Assembly: GCA_035236585.1 (NCBI GenBank)
Contig: CP141135.1
Location: forward strand, 5,614,001-5,678,000
Direction of reading: 5' to 3'
Source: Warburgia ugandensis
Taxonomy: Eukaryota; Streptophyta; Magnoliopsida; Canellales; Canellaceae
Length of the DNA stretch: 64,000 nucleotides
Shown piece by piece: positions 47,440 through 60,900 of the stretch. The notes below the pieces were generated by a model that was not told the DNA's origin, made no database searches, and was given only the letters and a program-made list of their open reading frames with translations. The first letter of the stretch is position 1. Every line of letters begins with the position of its first letter. Both the position numbers and the translations under genes were made by a program.

Positions 47440-50130
47440 CTGGAAGGCAAATGAAAGTGAGGCTTGTATTTGTTAAGGATTCAGTAACTTCCTCTTCTCT
47501 TGCACCGAGTGTTTGCTTTTGTCATGTGTACAAGTACAATGCATATGGCTTGCATTATTATGGTATCAATAACTTCCTCTTCTCTTGTATTGAGTGTTTG
47601 CTTTTGTCATGTATGCCAGTAGAATGCACATGGCTTGCATGTCAGCTAGTCAGCCTACACTTACAGAGCAAGAGAGTTTCATACATCCCAAGCTTAGTCC
47701 AAGGCATTTCAAACTTCTCATTTTCTGGAATCAATAACTGAATCTAATTATTAGTTTGGAAGGACAGGAACCATTTAAAGAATCCTAACTAATAAAATGG
47801 CAATCCAACTCTTGTGCTTATCATAAATGACTGTTCGACCATTCACAGATTGTGCATTCAGAGATTCAGTAGGGGAGATCTATCTCTAATCACATTTGAA
47901 GCCAATTTCAGTCTTTGTCTCTCTCTTGTGGCATTGCCTGGCTCGATCCTTGTTGTCAGAAATTATATGGCACTGCAGTTAGAAGTGCATGTGTGCATCC
48001 CAGGCGATGCAAACTATTCCTTTGCTGAGTGCAGTTTTAGCCATCATATTGGTAAAGAATTTATACCTGTATTTATGAAGCTTTTGAGAATGCTACAACA
48101 GGAGGCATGTAGAGGCTACAGGAGTGCTATAGCGGTTACATCATATGCAGAGGTTACAAATCTGTAGCCGCTAGTGTAGCTGTTGTAGACGCCCCTCACT
48201 GTAGATTAAAGGTCATAGAGGCTACAAAATTGTCACGATCGTAGTGGCTATAGGCCGGATAAACCTAAAAGGGCGGCGCCCTATGTGGCTGCTCTCTAAT
48301 GTTGCATTCCTAATTAAACATAAATCAGCACAGGCATAAACAATTGGTCAACCAGTTTTGTCAAGGGTTCATTGTCTAAAGTTTATAAGTGAAGCATCTT
48401 AAAGTTCGGACAATAATTTGGCTTTAAAAACTTATATATCATGATGATTTGGTTAAATATTATACATGCTAGAATTTGTCTGTGTATGTGGTCATTTATT
48501 GAAAGATAAACTAGTATGGCGACTGCGCTTGTTAAACCTACAATTTAGTTCAGTAATACCAATACAAAATATAATTTATCTTTGAAACACACACAAATAT
48601 ATATGGGAGCAATAATTTCAGTAAAAAATTACATGTGTAAAGTGCAGATGACATTTAATTGGTCGGAGAAAAATTTCTAGCTTCCATTTTCTCTAACTTT
48701 TTTTGTTTTTTATTTTTTTCTAGCTAATCAAATGTCACTTGCTCCTTGCACCTGCATGAAAGAGCTGAAATTAACACACCCCTATAAATATAATATAAGT
48801 TCAAATAGATTAATAATGTAGGTTTTGAAATAATAGCTTTCAACAATGACTACGAAAAGTTAAGAAGAACATCTCACCCAATGAGAATATTTTTTAAAGA
48901 AGTCAAGAGGTAGCCTTTGAGATCTTAATGAATTGGAACCGTGATCTCCTCGAGCTATTCCCAAGGGCTCTTCTCAATTATAGCCAAAGACTAATATTCA
49001 AAAAAATCATACATCAACACAACAAGTGCTCCATGACAAAAATAAAATTATTGTCAAGTACCATCAAAACATAGTAGATGTTATATGTACCAATTATGAA
49101 GAGCGATGCTAGATGTCTTGCCAAGCAAAACTTGTTTAGGCATTTCCATCTATATTCACCCGAGCAATGAAAAAATTAGTTTAGCAGTTCCATTTGAAAA
49201 CTTACAAAATTAATGGCCTTTGCCTGGTTGAAAACCTACTTAAGTATGTGAAACCACCAAGAAGCACCAAATACTTTATCCAAGTTAAAGGAAATTAATT
49301 TGCTTTTGTCACTTCTATGGACTACTAAAACTCAACTTCATTTGTATTGGAGTTGATAGGCTTCTTTAACTGATTCTATATGCTCTCTGAAAGGTTAAGT
49401 TCCAACAATTTCAGATTATATTGCACTTGTTGACACCAAAGTCAATGGATATTTGCAAAATTAGAGAAACAACTATACTTGCATAGTGCAAACTTTAAAG
49501 ATGAATTCCCAATAAATCAAAAGACTTTGTTCTGCATCCCTAGTATTCTTGTTATTTGATAATAATCTAGTAATTGTTAGTAAGAGACGCAAAAATAAAA
49601 GACATGTAATAAGACATATAGTATTGTGATATGTATAACAAGCACCAAGATTAATACTTTAAAACGTGATAATCTCATGCCAAAATCATAAAATAAAGAG
49701 AACTTAATAGAAAAGATGAAATCAAACTATTGAAATAAAAAATCTTTAAAATATTAAAAACAAGAACCAAATTTCACTTAAGCAAATTAGCTAGTTCTTG
49801 AACGTTGGAACTGTTTGGACCTTCAACTTAGTACAAAGTTAATAAAACAATAATAACATCTTACCAAATGAGAGGATTTGGAATCTTGATGGATTCAAGT
49901 CATCATCTCCTTGAGGTTTTCCCTAGGGTTCTTCCCATTTGGAGCTAAAGGCTCATAAAAAGTCATAAACAACTACATATTAGCATAATTAGAAACGTTA
50001 CTTCACATATTCTATTACAAGCCTAAAATTACCTAAAATGCCATTGGAGGCAAAGTGGTAGAAATTAAGTCCCCTACTTATAAAAAACAGTGCTAGAAAT
50101 CGTAGTAAGAAAGTCTTCTTTAGGTACTTC
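47440..50130. other. Intergenic region right of the UGT
   Basis: An imperfect repeat with cttcctcttctcttg and gagtgtttgcttttgtcatg occurs at about 47485-47540 and 47570-47620, in the UGT 3' region. Around 48100-48250 there is a gtagccgcta-rich stretch with inverted pieces. Similar stretches of about 100 bp at 48870-48990 and 49850-49960 share gagat(c)ttaatg...ctccttgag...agggctcttc. No gene is visible. Confidence 0.4.
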
Positions 50131-50147
50131 TAACTTTGTTTTAATAA

Positions 50148-50328
50148 AAGGGCAGCCCAACGCACGAAGCTCCCACCTATGCATGGTTTGGGGAAGGGGT
50201 GGATTACAAGAGCCTATAGTACAAAGCCTTATCTTGTGTTTTATAAGATGTTGTTTCCACGCCTTGAACCCAGGACCTCAGGGTCACATGGCTACAACTT
50301 TTACCGTTGCGCCAAGGTTCCCCTTCTC
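50148..50328 (-). mobile_element. Full-length Au-type SINE with 17-bp target-site duplication
   Basis: On the minus strand it begins agaaggggaaccttggcgca with box A, has box B gggttcaaggcgtgg and ends gggctgccc. The flanks taactttgttttaataa (50131-50147) and taactatgttttaataa (50329-50345) differ at one base. Confidence 0.9.
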
Positions 50329-50345
50329 TAACTATGTTTTAATAA

Positions 50346-53300
50346 GCAAAGACAAAAGTAGGTACTTCCAGCATGTTACACGGAATGAGATATTTGATAT
50401 AGACACACGAAACACATGCATCAGTGTGCCTTTAATGGAACAAGCTCAAGAAATTGTTCATGAGTAAATACATAAAACTTAGGCCTGCAACTTGAATGGC
50501 ATGAATCAGTTTACAGTGAAATTGTGATAGCATTTATCTATCTTATATTTCTTAGAATCAAGAGGTATGAAAAATCATCATCATCGTCAAGACCTTATCC
50601 TGATTAGGGTTGGTCACATGAATCTTGCTCCTCCATATTAAGTGTTTGAACCTTGTTTCACAACCCCAGCAAAGAAAGAAACTAAAATCAAATAGGCAGT
50701 AACTCAGCTTTTGTTCTTTGAATTTATTTATGAAATATGAAGTTTAATTGCACCAAAAGTTCAACTTAAGTTTCTTATCCCATTGTTGTATTTTCTGATG
50801 TCAATACTGTTGCAGTCTTTACTCCGGTCTAAAACTGTTCTTCTTTTCCTCCAAACAGTAACTGCAGCTTACATTTTCATGACTAGTTATACATCTGCCT
50901 AGTCCCTATTGTTGTCTTTCCAAATTAACCAAAACTAAAAAATGGCAGCAAAGATCAACTTAGAAAAATCAATTCTCTACAGAAACATAAATTTTCTCTG
51001 AGTAGTAAGGCTGTTAAGGACAAATACAAGGTAACTAGTGTCTTGATACTTGCTCATGCTACCTCTGTAGGCCCTGAGTTTGGCACAATTCACATTGTTT
51101 CACACAATTTCCTCAAACTTTGGGCAAGCTCTCAAACTTGCAGTTGGGACAAGTCCAAACAAAGAGCTACTGCAAAAGCCCAAGTCATGTAAGTGTTTCA
51201 TGCACTAATTCAAGAGTACTAGCTCTTGTGGTAGCAAGGAAGAGAACCACAAAAAAATAAATCCTGCATAATTATAACCAAAAGATGATGCAGGATGTAC
51301 GATAGGTCTAACAACATGATCAGCTTAAGCAAAAATCTTGTGATGAGCTATTGTAAAATGGGACTCATACAACAATTTATTTTCAAAAGATAATTTTCAG
51401 TATCCACAATCGTAGATTGACATATTAAATTAGAAGGAACCGCCAAGAAACTCTCATGGACTATCATTGAGTAGAAAACAAAGAAATGGAGAACAACAAA
51501 AGCAACTAAAATTGAATTAGGGGTTAGGGAAACATCTAAAAGAAGTTGGTCTAACCAATTTATCTTAGCATTACACTATATGTATGCAACTTCGCTACGA
51601 TATTGATAACAAAGATTACACCAAAAAAATAGAGGTTACACAGCATAAGTAACAAACTAGAGTTGGAAACAATGGACAGTAAACAACTGTGATCAAACAA
51701 ATTAAATAGTCATACTGATTTATAGTTAATAAGCTTCACAGCTCAAGTTCCCATGCAATTAGATAAAGAAACTGAAAATGAGAATTCAAGAAGCATGTTA
51801 CACATGTTACCTATGATATACTTCTTTTTCATTAAGATTCCTAAACAAACAACTAAAATTATTATTTTTTATTAAAATTCTTATATAGACAAATGAAGAT
51901 AAGTAGTGCCCATCAGCAAATTTGGTAGTATCCAAGCTAGAGTTGAAAACCTCTTAAAAGACAAAAAATTATGCCGGGGGCATCTACTAGCCCGAGGGAT
52001 AAAGTAGGGATATCCCTAGATAAAATAAATAAACAATATCGATGTGATATGTAGATGTAGATGTAGATAAACAAGTAGGCCTAAATAACTTCAGGAACAA
52101 GCATGAGGTGCATTGTCCTCCATGCTATAGCTGCCAATTATTGTTAGTGTTTCTTCAGAGAAGTGAAAAACTCAATCCTAATGATTCACAAACCAACTCA
52201 TACATTCATGGTAACTTAGACTCAGTATTAAACAATCATAATGAGAATAACTTTCTAAACCACTAGCTCAAAGTTGTAAAAGGAGGCACACCTATCACTT
52301 ACAGTTAGAGGAGAATCCATCTAAATATTTTTCTATCCATGAGATGCAATAATTCATGGTATAAAAGACTAGAACCAACATCCAAGGAAAAGAATCAATA
52401 TACTATAAATATCCTAGCAAATTATATGGATAGCTAATATCTAGATAAAAATTTCAAGAATAAAGATAGGGAAAAATATAGGTCAATAATAAGCATTAAA
52501 TTTTTCATGAAAGGAAGACTTCCTACATAAGCATGACAAATAAAAAAATTAGAGGGGACTAGGTAATTCTTCCACTACTTAAGAACACATTAACCCTCGC
52601 AGAAGTAACAAACAGAACATCTATTCCCCAGGATATGACCATGATGCAACTATAAGAAGGATAGAAATTAAAAGAGACAAATATGTAAAAGTAATACACA
52701 TTCAATATCAAAGACCCGCCTCAACTTCCATCCATCCACATTTGGTTCTAGTAAACCCATAAATAAAATGTTTCTCGTTATCTATAAATATTTTGTATAA
52801 AAATTAAATAGAAATAGAGAGACAAATTTGTGGAAAACTAGTTTTAGACAAGAAATCAATAGTCCAAGAAGATTACAATAAAGAATTTAGTGGAATATTT
52901 TTAATGCATATTCTTCTTTAAACTAGCTCCATTTTTGACAATTTATCAACATTCTAGTAGAAAGTTCTTCTCAAACACTGGAAGAGTGTAACTAGACATA
53001 AGTACATAGAGGAATTTGTAAAGCAATTTCCACTCCTAAGATCAAGAGAGCAAGAATAATCCAGTAAAAGAAGAAATACAAAGAGAAAATGTATAAGAGA
53101 AGAATAAAACTTGTGAGAAGGAAAAGTTAGGGTTTTTATAAGGAAGAACAAGGAAAAACTTGTATCTTTGAAACCAAAGGAAGAAGTGGTTATTCTTTGT
53201 TCATGACATCAATGAAAACAACCAAAAAGAGGTTTGTAGGTTTTGGTTTTAGTTCTCAACAAGAATAGAAAATAATTGGTTAATCCTCTTCCTTTTCTTC

Positions 53301-53508
53301 TTCCTCCTCTAAGAGGGGGATATCACACAGATCGACTAAAAATGGAGATGTGCCATGAAAATTCAGAGATTGAAACCAAGCTTAGAGAAGACTACGAATT
53401 AAGCTTCTCATTATTGTTCTTTAGAGTTTTAAGTAGAAAGCTCGTTCTAGAACCCTAACCACTATTTCTAGGGTTTCAAATCTTCTTCTTCTTCCTCTCA
53501 AACTATAT
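50346..53508. other. AT-rich region without an assigned feature
   Basis: No coding region, SINE or LINE seen. Several stretches look like decayed retroelement DNA but have no recognisable domain or ends. Confidence 0.35.
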
Positions 53509-53532
53509 CACACACACACACACACACACACA
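53509..53532. repeat. (CA)12 microsatellite
   Basis: A pure run of twelve CA units. Confidence 0.97.
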
Positions 53533-53774
53533 GAAATTAGCCAAATAGATTTGGATGTGAAAACGGATACATAATTGGACAAAATGATAAAAGTGAGCTG
53601 GAGTGGAGATCTCCTTCCTCTTTCTATGCAAAAATGGAGGATATCAATCCAAATTGGAAAGGAAGAAATGTGGATATCGAGGGAGAAGGATCTAGATGGT
53701 GTTATGGGGTTGGGTTCCTCTTAGAGCTTTTACATCATCATTAGAACCTTATCCCAATTACGAGTAGCTACACA

Positions 53775-54030
53775 AATCTTTTTCCTCAATTCACCTCTAT
53801 TTAAGTGTTATTGTTTCATTATGTTTAAGAGTTTTTAAAACTTTTCTTAGAGATTTCACATTTCTTTGTAGAGAGAGAGACTTTAAAGTAATCCTCGTAG
53901 AATTTAGTTAAGCAAGACATCTTTTTCCTCAATTCACCTCTATTTAGTTAAGCAAGACTTTAAAGTAATCCTTGTAGAGAGAGAGACTTTAAAGTAATCC
54001 TCGTAGAATTTAGTTAAGCAAGACATCATT
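53775..54030. repeat. Short local duplications
   Basis: The core gactttaaagtaatcctcgt with agaatttagttaagcaagac appears at about 53879-53919 and 53985-54025. A shortened form lies between them at 53956-53975. The stretch tctttttcctcaattcacct is also repeated, at about 53777 and 53921. This is a patchwork of tandem duplications. Confidence 0.85.
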
Positions 54031-54733
54031 ACTAATGGATATGGCTCTCGAGCCGCTATACAAGTTTTACCAAGCCGCACCTGCATAGACCCGCCTTATG
54101 GCTGTTTTTCCTTGTACTGGTACCTTTTCTTCTAGGATCATCCAATGGACAATAATTGGAGCATGCCCAAACCTCTGTATATTGTTTATATTCATTCAAA
54201 GCTACGACAAAGGCTTGTAAGCGAAGACAATAACAGCTAAACATCTTTTAATATTTATTTCATAAAGAAGGTTTTGAATATTTCTAGCCTCCACAACGTG
54301 TCTTTAAGTATCAGTATTTTAGTCTTTTGCTTACGAAACCACAATTATTGTTACAAAATAAAATTCATGACTTCTTATGGAAGGAACGGCCAGCAAGGAG
54401 CTTTTAGTTGAAAATTTTCTGCTTGAAAAAAAATCTGCAGCATTTAAATCCCTTGCCATTTGTTTCCTGTGAGAAAAAGTGTAACCTTAAGATACTGGCG
54501 TCGTTTTTGAACTACTTAACATCCTAAAGTGGAGCAGTCAAATGAAGGGGTCAGGGACCCAGGCAATGGAAAGGAGCGCCCATGTAGCAAACACGTTCAG
54601 TTTTTTGTAAGTTGTGGATGAGGGTACCAGTCCTTGATGGTGAGACCATGGGGTCAACTTATCCAACTCTAACCATCAAACTAGAGAGAGGCTGATTTCG
54701 AGCAGTTTTCATGCAATCTCCTAAAGACTTTAT

Positions 54734-54858
54734 ACCACAAAGGGCCCATAGTACATAGCCTTACATTGTATTTTGCAAAAAGCTGTTTTCACGCTTCAAA
54801 CCTGTGACCTCTAGGTCACTAAGCAACAACTCAACCGTTGCGCCAAGGCTCCCCTTCT
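54734..54858 (-). mobile_element. Au-type SINE, lacking its 3' end
   Basis: On the minus strand it starts agaaggggagccttggcgca, has a box B ggtttgaagcg-like stretch and the core tgcaaaatacaatgtaaggc, and stops at ...atgggccctttgtgg. The usual 3' end with ggctgccc is missing. Confidence 0.85.
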
Positions 54859-55842
54859 ATATACATCCTGCTATGCACCTTCTACTTTCTTTGCACTCCT
54901 TTTTTGTCATCTTTCTATGTAGTCCATCTCAATCTTACCTTCCAACGACCGTTCAATGACATAACAGCAGTGACATGATGGCGACCGTTAAGATGCACCA
55001 TTGAGCAAGGATAGGTGCAACCACCATCTAACTGCATTTGTCCCGCAAAATGAACCAGAAACCTCAATCTCAATCTTCAACTGGGACACGATACGTACCG
55101 ACCAAACCGCACTCTTCACCAATCTACTACCCATTCATCCCTCCACCCATTACAGTGAAACTGTTGGAACCATGAAGCCTTCAAGATACCCACAAAACCA
55201 ATACAAAGGGAAAGAAAATACCCATGTAAAGTTGTACAATTGCCGGAATTATGTCTCAGTTCAATTTGAAGTGAGTGTAGATCCCATGTCTATGCATTTC
55301 AGACCAGAGAGCCTGTGATAACTTACTAATATTCATTTTCACTGTCCTTTCCCCACGAACATAACCCAATCTCTTGTATGGATAATGTTAAAGAAAAATT
55401 TTAAAGCTTAGAAAACCAGTACAGACTTGCCAAGAAACAAGGTAAGAATCATCCTTTCAGCAAACCATCTGTATCAAACTGAAATCCTGTGGCCCTGAAA
55501 GGCCGAAACTCCAAAGGAAAGTTCAGAGTCCAATGCAGAAGAAGCATGGTGCAGATCTACACAACTTTACACAAGCAAGAAAGAGAAAATCAATCAACCA
55601 ACAGCTGTTCATGAACTAACACGTTCAGTTGCTACACAACTGTGTTTCTCCAACTTACAAGCATAATGCTTCATGGAAACTTCGCTCTAATACTAACTGG
55701 TGTATATAGTTGCACACTTTACCATGTTACTTGACTCTTACTTTCCTGCTCCTGTAGCTCCTATGCTGTTAACATCTTGCCGTGGTCAGCTCGAATTGAA
55801 GTGACTGCAAAATCCGATGTCATAAAACTTGGTGGAGAAATG

Positions 55843-58800
55843 TTACCCCATCATGTCATAGCCTCCTCCCGTCCGAAAAGGATTAAAGTCCCCTGATACT
55901 TGCAGCTTTCCCATCAGATGGTTATCAAGTCCTGCATTCATCGTCACATTACCAGTTCTGATCACAAAGGTCATGAATAATATTATATGTAGAAATAAGA
56001 AGGGGGGCTTTGGTGCAACAGTAAAGTTGTTGCCATGTGACTTTGTGGTCACAGGTTTGAGCGTAGAAACAGCATCTTGCACTGCAAGATAAGACTGCAT
56101 ACTATGGACCCACTGTGATCTGTCCCTTCCCCAGACCCGCATAAGCGGGAGCTTCTTGCACCAGGCTACCCTTTTTAGAAATAAGATTAATAAAGATGGC
56201 AATACATACTCTGGTTTGATAATACGTTCTCACAGAAAGAAATGTGCCCCAAACTTGCAGATGACTTTGAACCATCATTTAATGGAAATGCACCCTGGAC
56301 TTTACTGGGTTCTGGATCCACTAGATGAGCTTGAGAGCTTATTTCTGAATTCTGATAGCATAGATCATCACCTCTTGAAGCTGGATTTTCATGGGAATGG
56401 GTGTTCTCTTCCTTGGTTTTCTTTTCCTTCAGGGAGTCGGTCTCTGTCTCCACTTCAGACACTGCATTATTCGGTAAGGGTACCTGTTGTTTTCGTTTAG
56501 ATCTGGCCCTTCTGTTCTGGAACCAGTTATAGACATTTGTCTCAGAAATTTGGCCATGTTGCGTTAATTCAGCAGTTATCTCTTTTATCTTCTGTTTGGT
56601 TGGAGTCCCATTCCCTTGGTCAAAAATGTTCTCAAGAATTTGGAGTTGCACAGGGGTCGGTGTCCACCGCTGTCTTGCTGTGATCTTATGGCCTCCAGAC
56701 GCCATTAATGGATCATACACATTTCCAAACCTCATTCCTATGCAAGCAAGAAAAGAGTTAGTCAAGGAATAAATGGCTCATTTTCAAATGAAACCAGACT
56801 AGAGTCATGCTTCACCACCAACAACAAGGAAATATTGTTCCCAGAAAAAAATTTCTCCTTAGTTACTGGCATCTTCTCCCCTGCGCTCTGATCAACTACT
56901 AATATCCATACCAAATTAAACCCAATTTTCACCTACTGGAGAAAGAGCTAACAGTTGAAAGTAAATCACTCCTAGCAAAGAAACCTGACAAGGAAAAAAG
57001 CAAGGAGGCAAACACATCCAACAATTTTATTTACGCATCAAAAGCAACTAATTAAGTTTAGTTGTGCCAGCAGGAGGCGATGAACCCATGAATTAGTTTG
57101 AAAAGAGAGTAACATTGTCTACAAAAACCAGAAGTAAAAGGGCAGCCCCAGTACACGAAGCTCCCACCTATGTGGGGTCCGAGGAAGGGGCAGACCACAA
57201 GGGCCTAAAGTACACAGCCTTACCTTGTATTTTGCAAGAGGCTGTTTCTATGCCTTGAACCCGTGACCTCAAGGTCACACGACAACAACTTTTACCGTTG
57301 GGCCAAGGCTCCCCTTCTAAAAACCAGAACTAGATATGAAAATAAAAATCATAAGCATAAAACATTTAGAAGTGATAATGCAATATAGGATATACCTAAA
57401 TTACGCAAATATCAGCAATCCTGGAGGAAGCATGAAGTCACAATGATTTATTGGTAGAAATGCAGGTCTGGGCAGTCCTTGTTGCAGCTACGGGGAGCAT
57501 TTTGGTAAGATGAGTTTGAGAAAGAGAGATGGAATAAAGGCACCAAGAGGCAAAGAAAGGTTCTTATGAGTCATGGCAGCTGGAGCTGAGAATGCTAAGT
57601 GCTCATACCCTCAATCGGTAGCCTAAAAACAGCTATAAGAGTGGTAATACACTTCAGTTGTTCCCTGAGGAAAAGCTTGAGTAGAAGCACGTCTTAGCAG
57701 TGACCCTTGCGTGTTGTTTCTGGGACATGTAGACTGAGAGCTATAACTTCTGTGTTCTAGTTCAAAATAAAACTTCATCTTAACCAGACTCAAGGATTTC
57801 AACACATAATCTCAAGGGCTGAAAGCAATACTTGAGTTGGAGTTTCCACGTGAGCATACAAAGAAATTCAGAAGCTCATAAAGCGGACAAGATCCTGCCA
57901 TTTTCATTTGTCTGCCCTCAGCGTCTAATGTCCAGAAGCCTAAGCATGACACCTGAATAGGGTTGGGATAGCATGGTTTCAAGTGGCTAATCAAGGAAAT
58001 ATGACGGATAATTTGGGGGCCAGAAAAGATCATAAGATCTAAATTGAGTTACCTGTGAATTTTGATAATTGGCCCTCCCAGGAGTATAAAGATTCTGGTT
58101 TTCATTCATTAAGAAATACAGGAAACAGTTTCGTATATTTTGAATCTGAACTGTTATGTACTAACCAAATGTCTGTATTGTCAAGTGGCCAATGACCATA
58201 GCAATCCAAACGTCACAGGTCCACCTGCAACTGAATTTATGTAGACACCTAGAGTTGTGAACTCAGGGAACCTGTGATATGATTCTTCTAAATGGAGTTT
58301 GTCTCAGATGAACTATAAGTCATATCTAAAGACTTGCCAAAAGGGAAGACAGAAGATGTCATGATGTATTACTTGGCGCCTTGTATATTCCTTTCTAGGA
58401 AACTAGTTCAACCCAGCAAACTTCATTGATTCCTAAAGTGTACATAATTTGACTCCGGCCACAAGTTACAGAATAAGTTATACTTCAAATTGTATTTTGA
58501 AGCAACCAGCGAGCGTGATGATTGTCTTGTAGATCAGAGCCATGCTTTCTGCATTCTACCAAGCATAAGAATCCAGACTCCAGAACATGATGTTTCAATT
58601 CCAAGTATCAGAATGCTGTCACTACTCATCCTAGAAAGAAAAGATTTCCTGTCAATGTTAACACAATCTAGATGATTTATTTTGATCCAGTAATGACTAA
58701 TTGGAAAGTTTGTTTAACTAACATTGTTAGTGACATATGGAAGCACAACCCAGGTACCAAAGAGTATCCATTGTAGAAACATGATGCGCAAGGATTCCCT

Positions 58801-60751
58801 GTTTCTTATGGCCAAGCCAAGGCATAGTGCGATGTATAAGGCATTGATATTTGATCACTAAGGACATGACATGAAAACTAGCTATTGAAGCAAAAGCAAT
58901 TATGCATTGCAGGCAGCAACCCATCAGTCCTAAAGAGGAAAACAATATCCCAATGTTCAAAAATTCATCTGCTGGAGGGTGGCCTCCTGATCTACCCGGG
59001 AGAACTTAAAAAGTGTCACAGCAGTACTCCGTTCAAAAGATGATGAAGATATGCTTCACAGGAATCAAGAATTAGGTTCAATGCTGCAGCTGACATCAGC
59101 AACACTTTTTTAGCTGCTGCCACTTGTTACACTATGAAAGTTTAGTCTTCTGGAAGTGTGAACCAGAGAGAGGACCCAAAGATGTTAGAATTAGTAAAGA
59201 AGCCGGATTTCTGAACAAGAAAGTTATTCTCATAAAGGGCCCTCAGTTCCTTTTTGGATGAGGAGGTAGATAATGTAAGGGGAGCTGAAATTACGTCCAT
59301 CATGTTCACGTTATCATTAAAGAACATAGCTAAGCGTCTCCTCTGCCTTATTTTCATAATAAAAAATGAAAATATAGATGAAAAATACAGAAGGGAGCAA
59401 ATAGTTCGTAGCCTAGGCTACTACCAGATCTTTGCTTGGGCTGACGAACCCAATTTCATTTGCAATGTTCAATCCAACACCTCTGACAACTGTGGAAAAA
59501 ATCTGAAGAAGAATTTTCTTACTTCCATGACAACCATAACTCAGAAGACGCTCATGATGTCTCCTCAGAATTTGATCTGAGGTAATACTGGAGAATTGAA
59601 TGATGGATCTTAAAACTTCATCCAAGCTGATCTCAGATTCTCAAAAATCAAACCTTTTGAAGTACTAAAGAACATTTCTGTCAAAAGGTAAGGTAACTGA
59701 AGAGGTGGCAACAGTTAATCTAGGGGAACGGACATTTAGATACTCTGTTGCAGGAGACAGTGGACTGGATCAAAGAATTCATAATTAAAATAACAAATAC
59801 GGTTGAACTAAATGAACCCAATAATGTATATTAAAATTGTTATAATGATCAATGCTAGAAATCAAAGTCAACAAAGAATTAAAAAGGAAGAAGAAGAGCG
59901 AGCAACGAGTTTTCATCTAAAATAATTCCCAATTTCAAATTTTAAAACAAAACAAGTAGGAGAAACAATATAAAACACTGAAGTGAGATAAATTGCATGC
60001 AGGATTCAATCTGTAACCAAATAATCAAAACCGACATCCTAATTAATTCCACTAGCCAAACAACCACAAAAAGAAAAGGCTCCCTCCAAACCCATTTAAT
60101 ACAAAATTGAAGGCGCATATCGCAAGAAAACAAAAACCCCAAAATCATTCAGAGACTGACAATCCAACAGCAAAAACAAAAAACCCAGAAAGAATCGCCA
60201 AACAGAACCCAGAAAGGAAGAAGTGAAATTACAAAAAACCCACAACCAAAAATCAAATAAAAGCCATAAAAACCCAGCAACAATTCGTCACTCCTAACCC
60301 ACAAACAACAACAAAAACCATAAACTACGACCAAAAATGGAAAATAAAATGAAGATTCCAAAGAAGTCCCACGGAAAAGCACATTCCTAAACCCACAAAC
60401 GGAAACTCAAACAAAACAAAATCCGCCAAAACCCAGAAACATTCAACCCCTTCCACCCCATAAACACAAAAGAAAGACCACCTATATCATCATAAAAGGA
60501 AATTCGAACAAAATGAAGCATATAAACAGAAATACAGAGAGGAAAACTGTTGTACCAGCATAAGAATCCTGTTGGGCAGTGATGGCTTTGTGCATCTCCA
60601 CAAGCTGTTCACATATGGTGGCATAAACAGAAATTTGTTTCCTTAAAAGCTCCAGTTGCTCATCTGTCATCACTTTCACGTACGAAACGCCTCGCTCATC
60701 CATTTTTACCTCCTTTTCTTCTTCTTCCTTCTTCTCAATAGCATTTCCCAA
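55843..60751 (-). CDS. WOX13: WUSCHEL-related homeobox protein, WOX13 clade, three exons, intact
   Basis: Exons on the minus strand are 60556-60751, 56210-56737 and 55843-55931, 813 nt in all, 270 residues plus stop. Introns are 3818 bp (GCTG|GTACAA...GCATAG) and 278 bp (CAGA|GTATGT...ATGCAG); both split codons correctly. Exon 1 has the clade signature [20 protein letters not shown] and [11 protein letters not shown] (residues about 24-60). Exon 2 has the homeodomain (about 85-148) with [16 protein letters not shown], the long loop and [17 protein letters not shown] for DNA contact, then an acidic SEVETETDS. Exon 3 adds [13 protein letters not shown] and a C terminus ending YDMMG. There is no WUS box, as expected for this ancient clade. 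Known WOX13 proteins are nuclear regulators of lateral organ and callus cell fate; the role here is inferred. A Met at about residue 17 could be the true start. Confidence 0.94.
56001..56175 (+). mobile_element. Au-type SINE in WOX13 intron 2
   Basis: It begins aggggggctttggtgcaac and has box B ggtttgagcg and the core tgcaagataagactgca. The target-site duplication TAGAAATAAGA is at 55990-56000 and 56176-56186. It is antisense to WOX13 and ends only about 35 bp from exon 2. Confidence 0.88.
57137..57318 (-). mobile_element. Full-length Au-type SINE in WOX13 intron 1
   Basis: On the minus strand: agaaggggagccttggccca, box B gggttcaaggcatag, core tgcaaaatacaaggtaaggc and a ggggctgccc end. The target-site duplication AAAAACCAGAAGTA/AAAAACCAGAACTA is at 57123-57136 and 57319-57332. 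It is in the same sense as WOX13 and opposite to the SINE in intron 2. Confidence 0.9.
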
Positions 60752-60900
60752 GTCACCTATCTCCGTAATCTCTCACTGTTCTTCATCTCTCTCTCTCTAA
60801 GTCTCTGTGAGAGAGATGCAGTAGACCGGAGAAGGAAAGAGGAAACGAAGAAAAAGGCATGCACGAAGTGGGGCGTTCAATCAACGAGTATCCACACCTG
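60752..60900 (-). promoter_or_regulatory. WOX13 leader and core promoter region
   Basis: On the minus strand a CT/GA-rich stretch (gagagagagagatgaagaac, about 60779-60800) lies just upstream of the start codon. Such pyrimidine/GA-rich leaders are common in plant developmental genes. I see no convincing TATA box. Confidence 0.35.

Noticed and set aside
47100..47450. 116-codon minus-strand open frame
   Set aside because: It is antisense to the UGT C-terminal domain, where the codon pattern leaves the opposite frame open.
55001..55318. 105-codon plus-strand open frame
   Set aside because: It has no known domain or splice context, and it lies just downstream of the WOX13 stop on the opposite strand.
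60149..60382. Hydrophobic 77-codon minus-strand open frame and its neighbour at 59942-60148
   Set aside because: They lie in the T-rich (minus-strand) start of WOX13 intron 1, and low-complexity codons explain the hydrophobicity.
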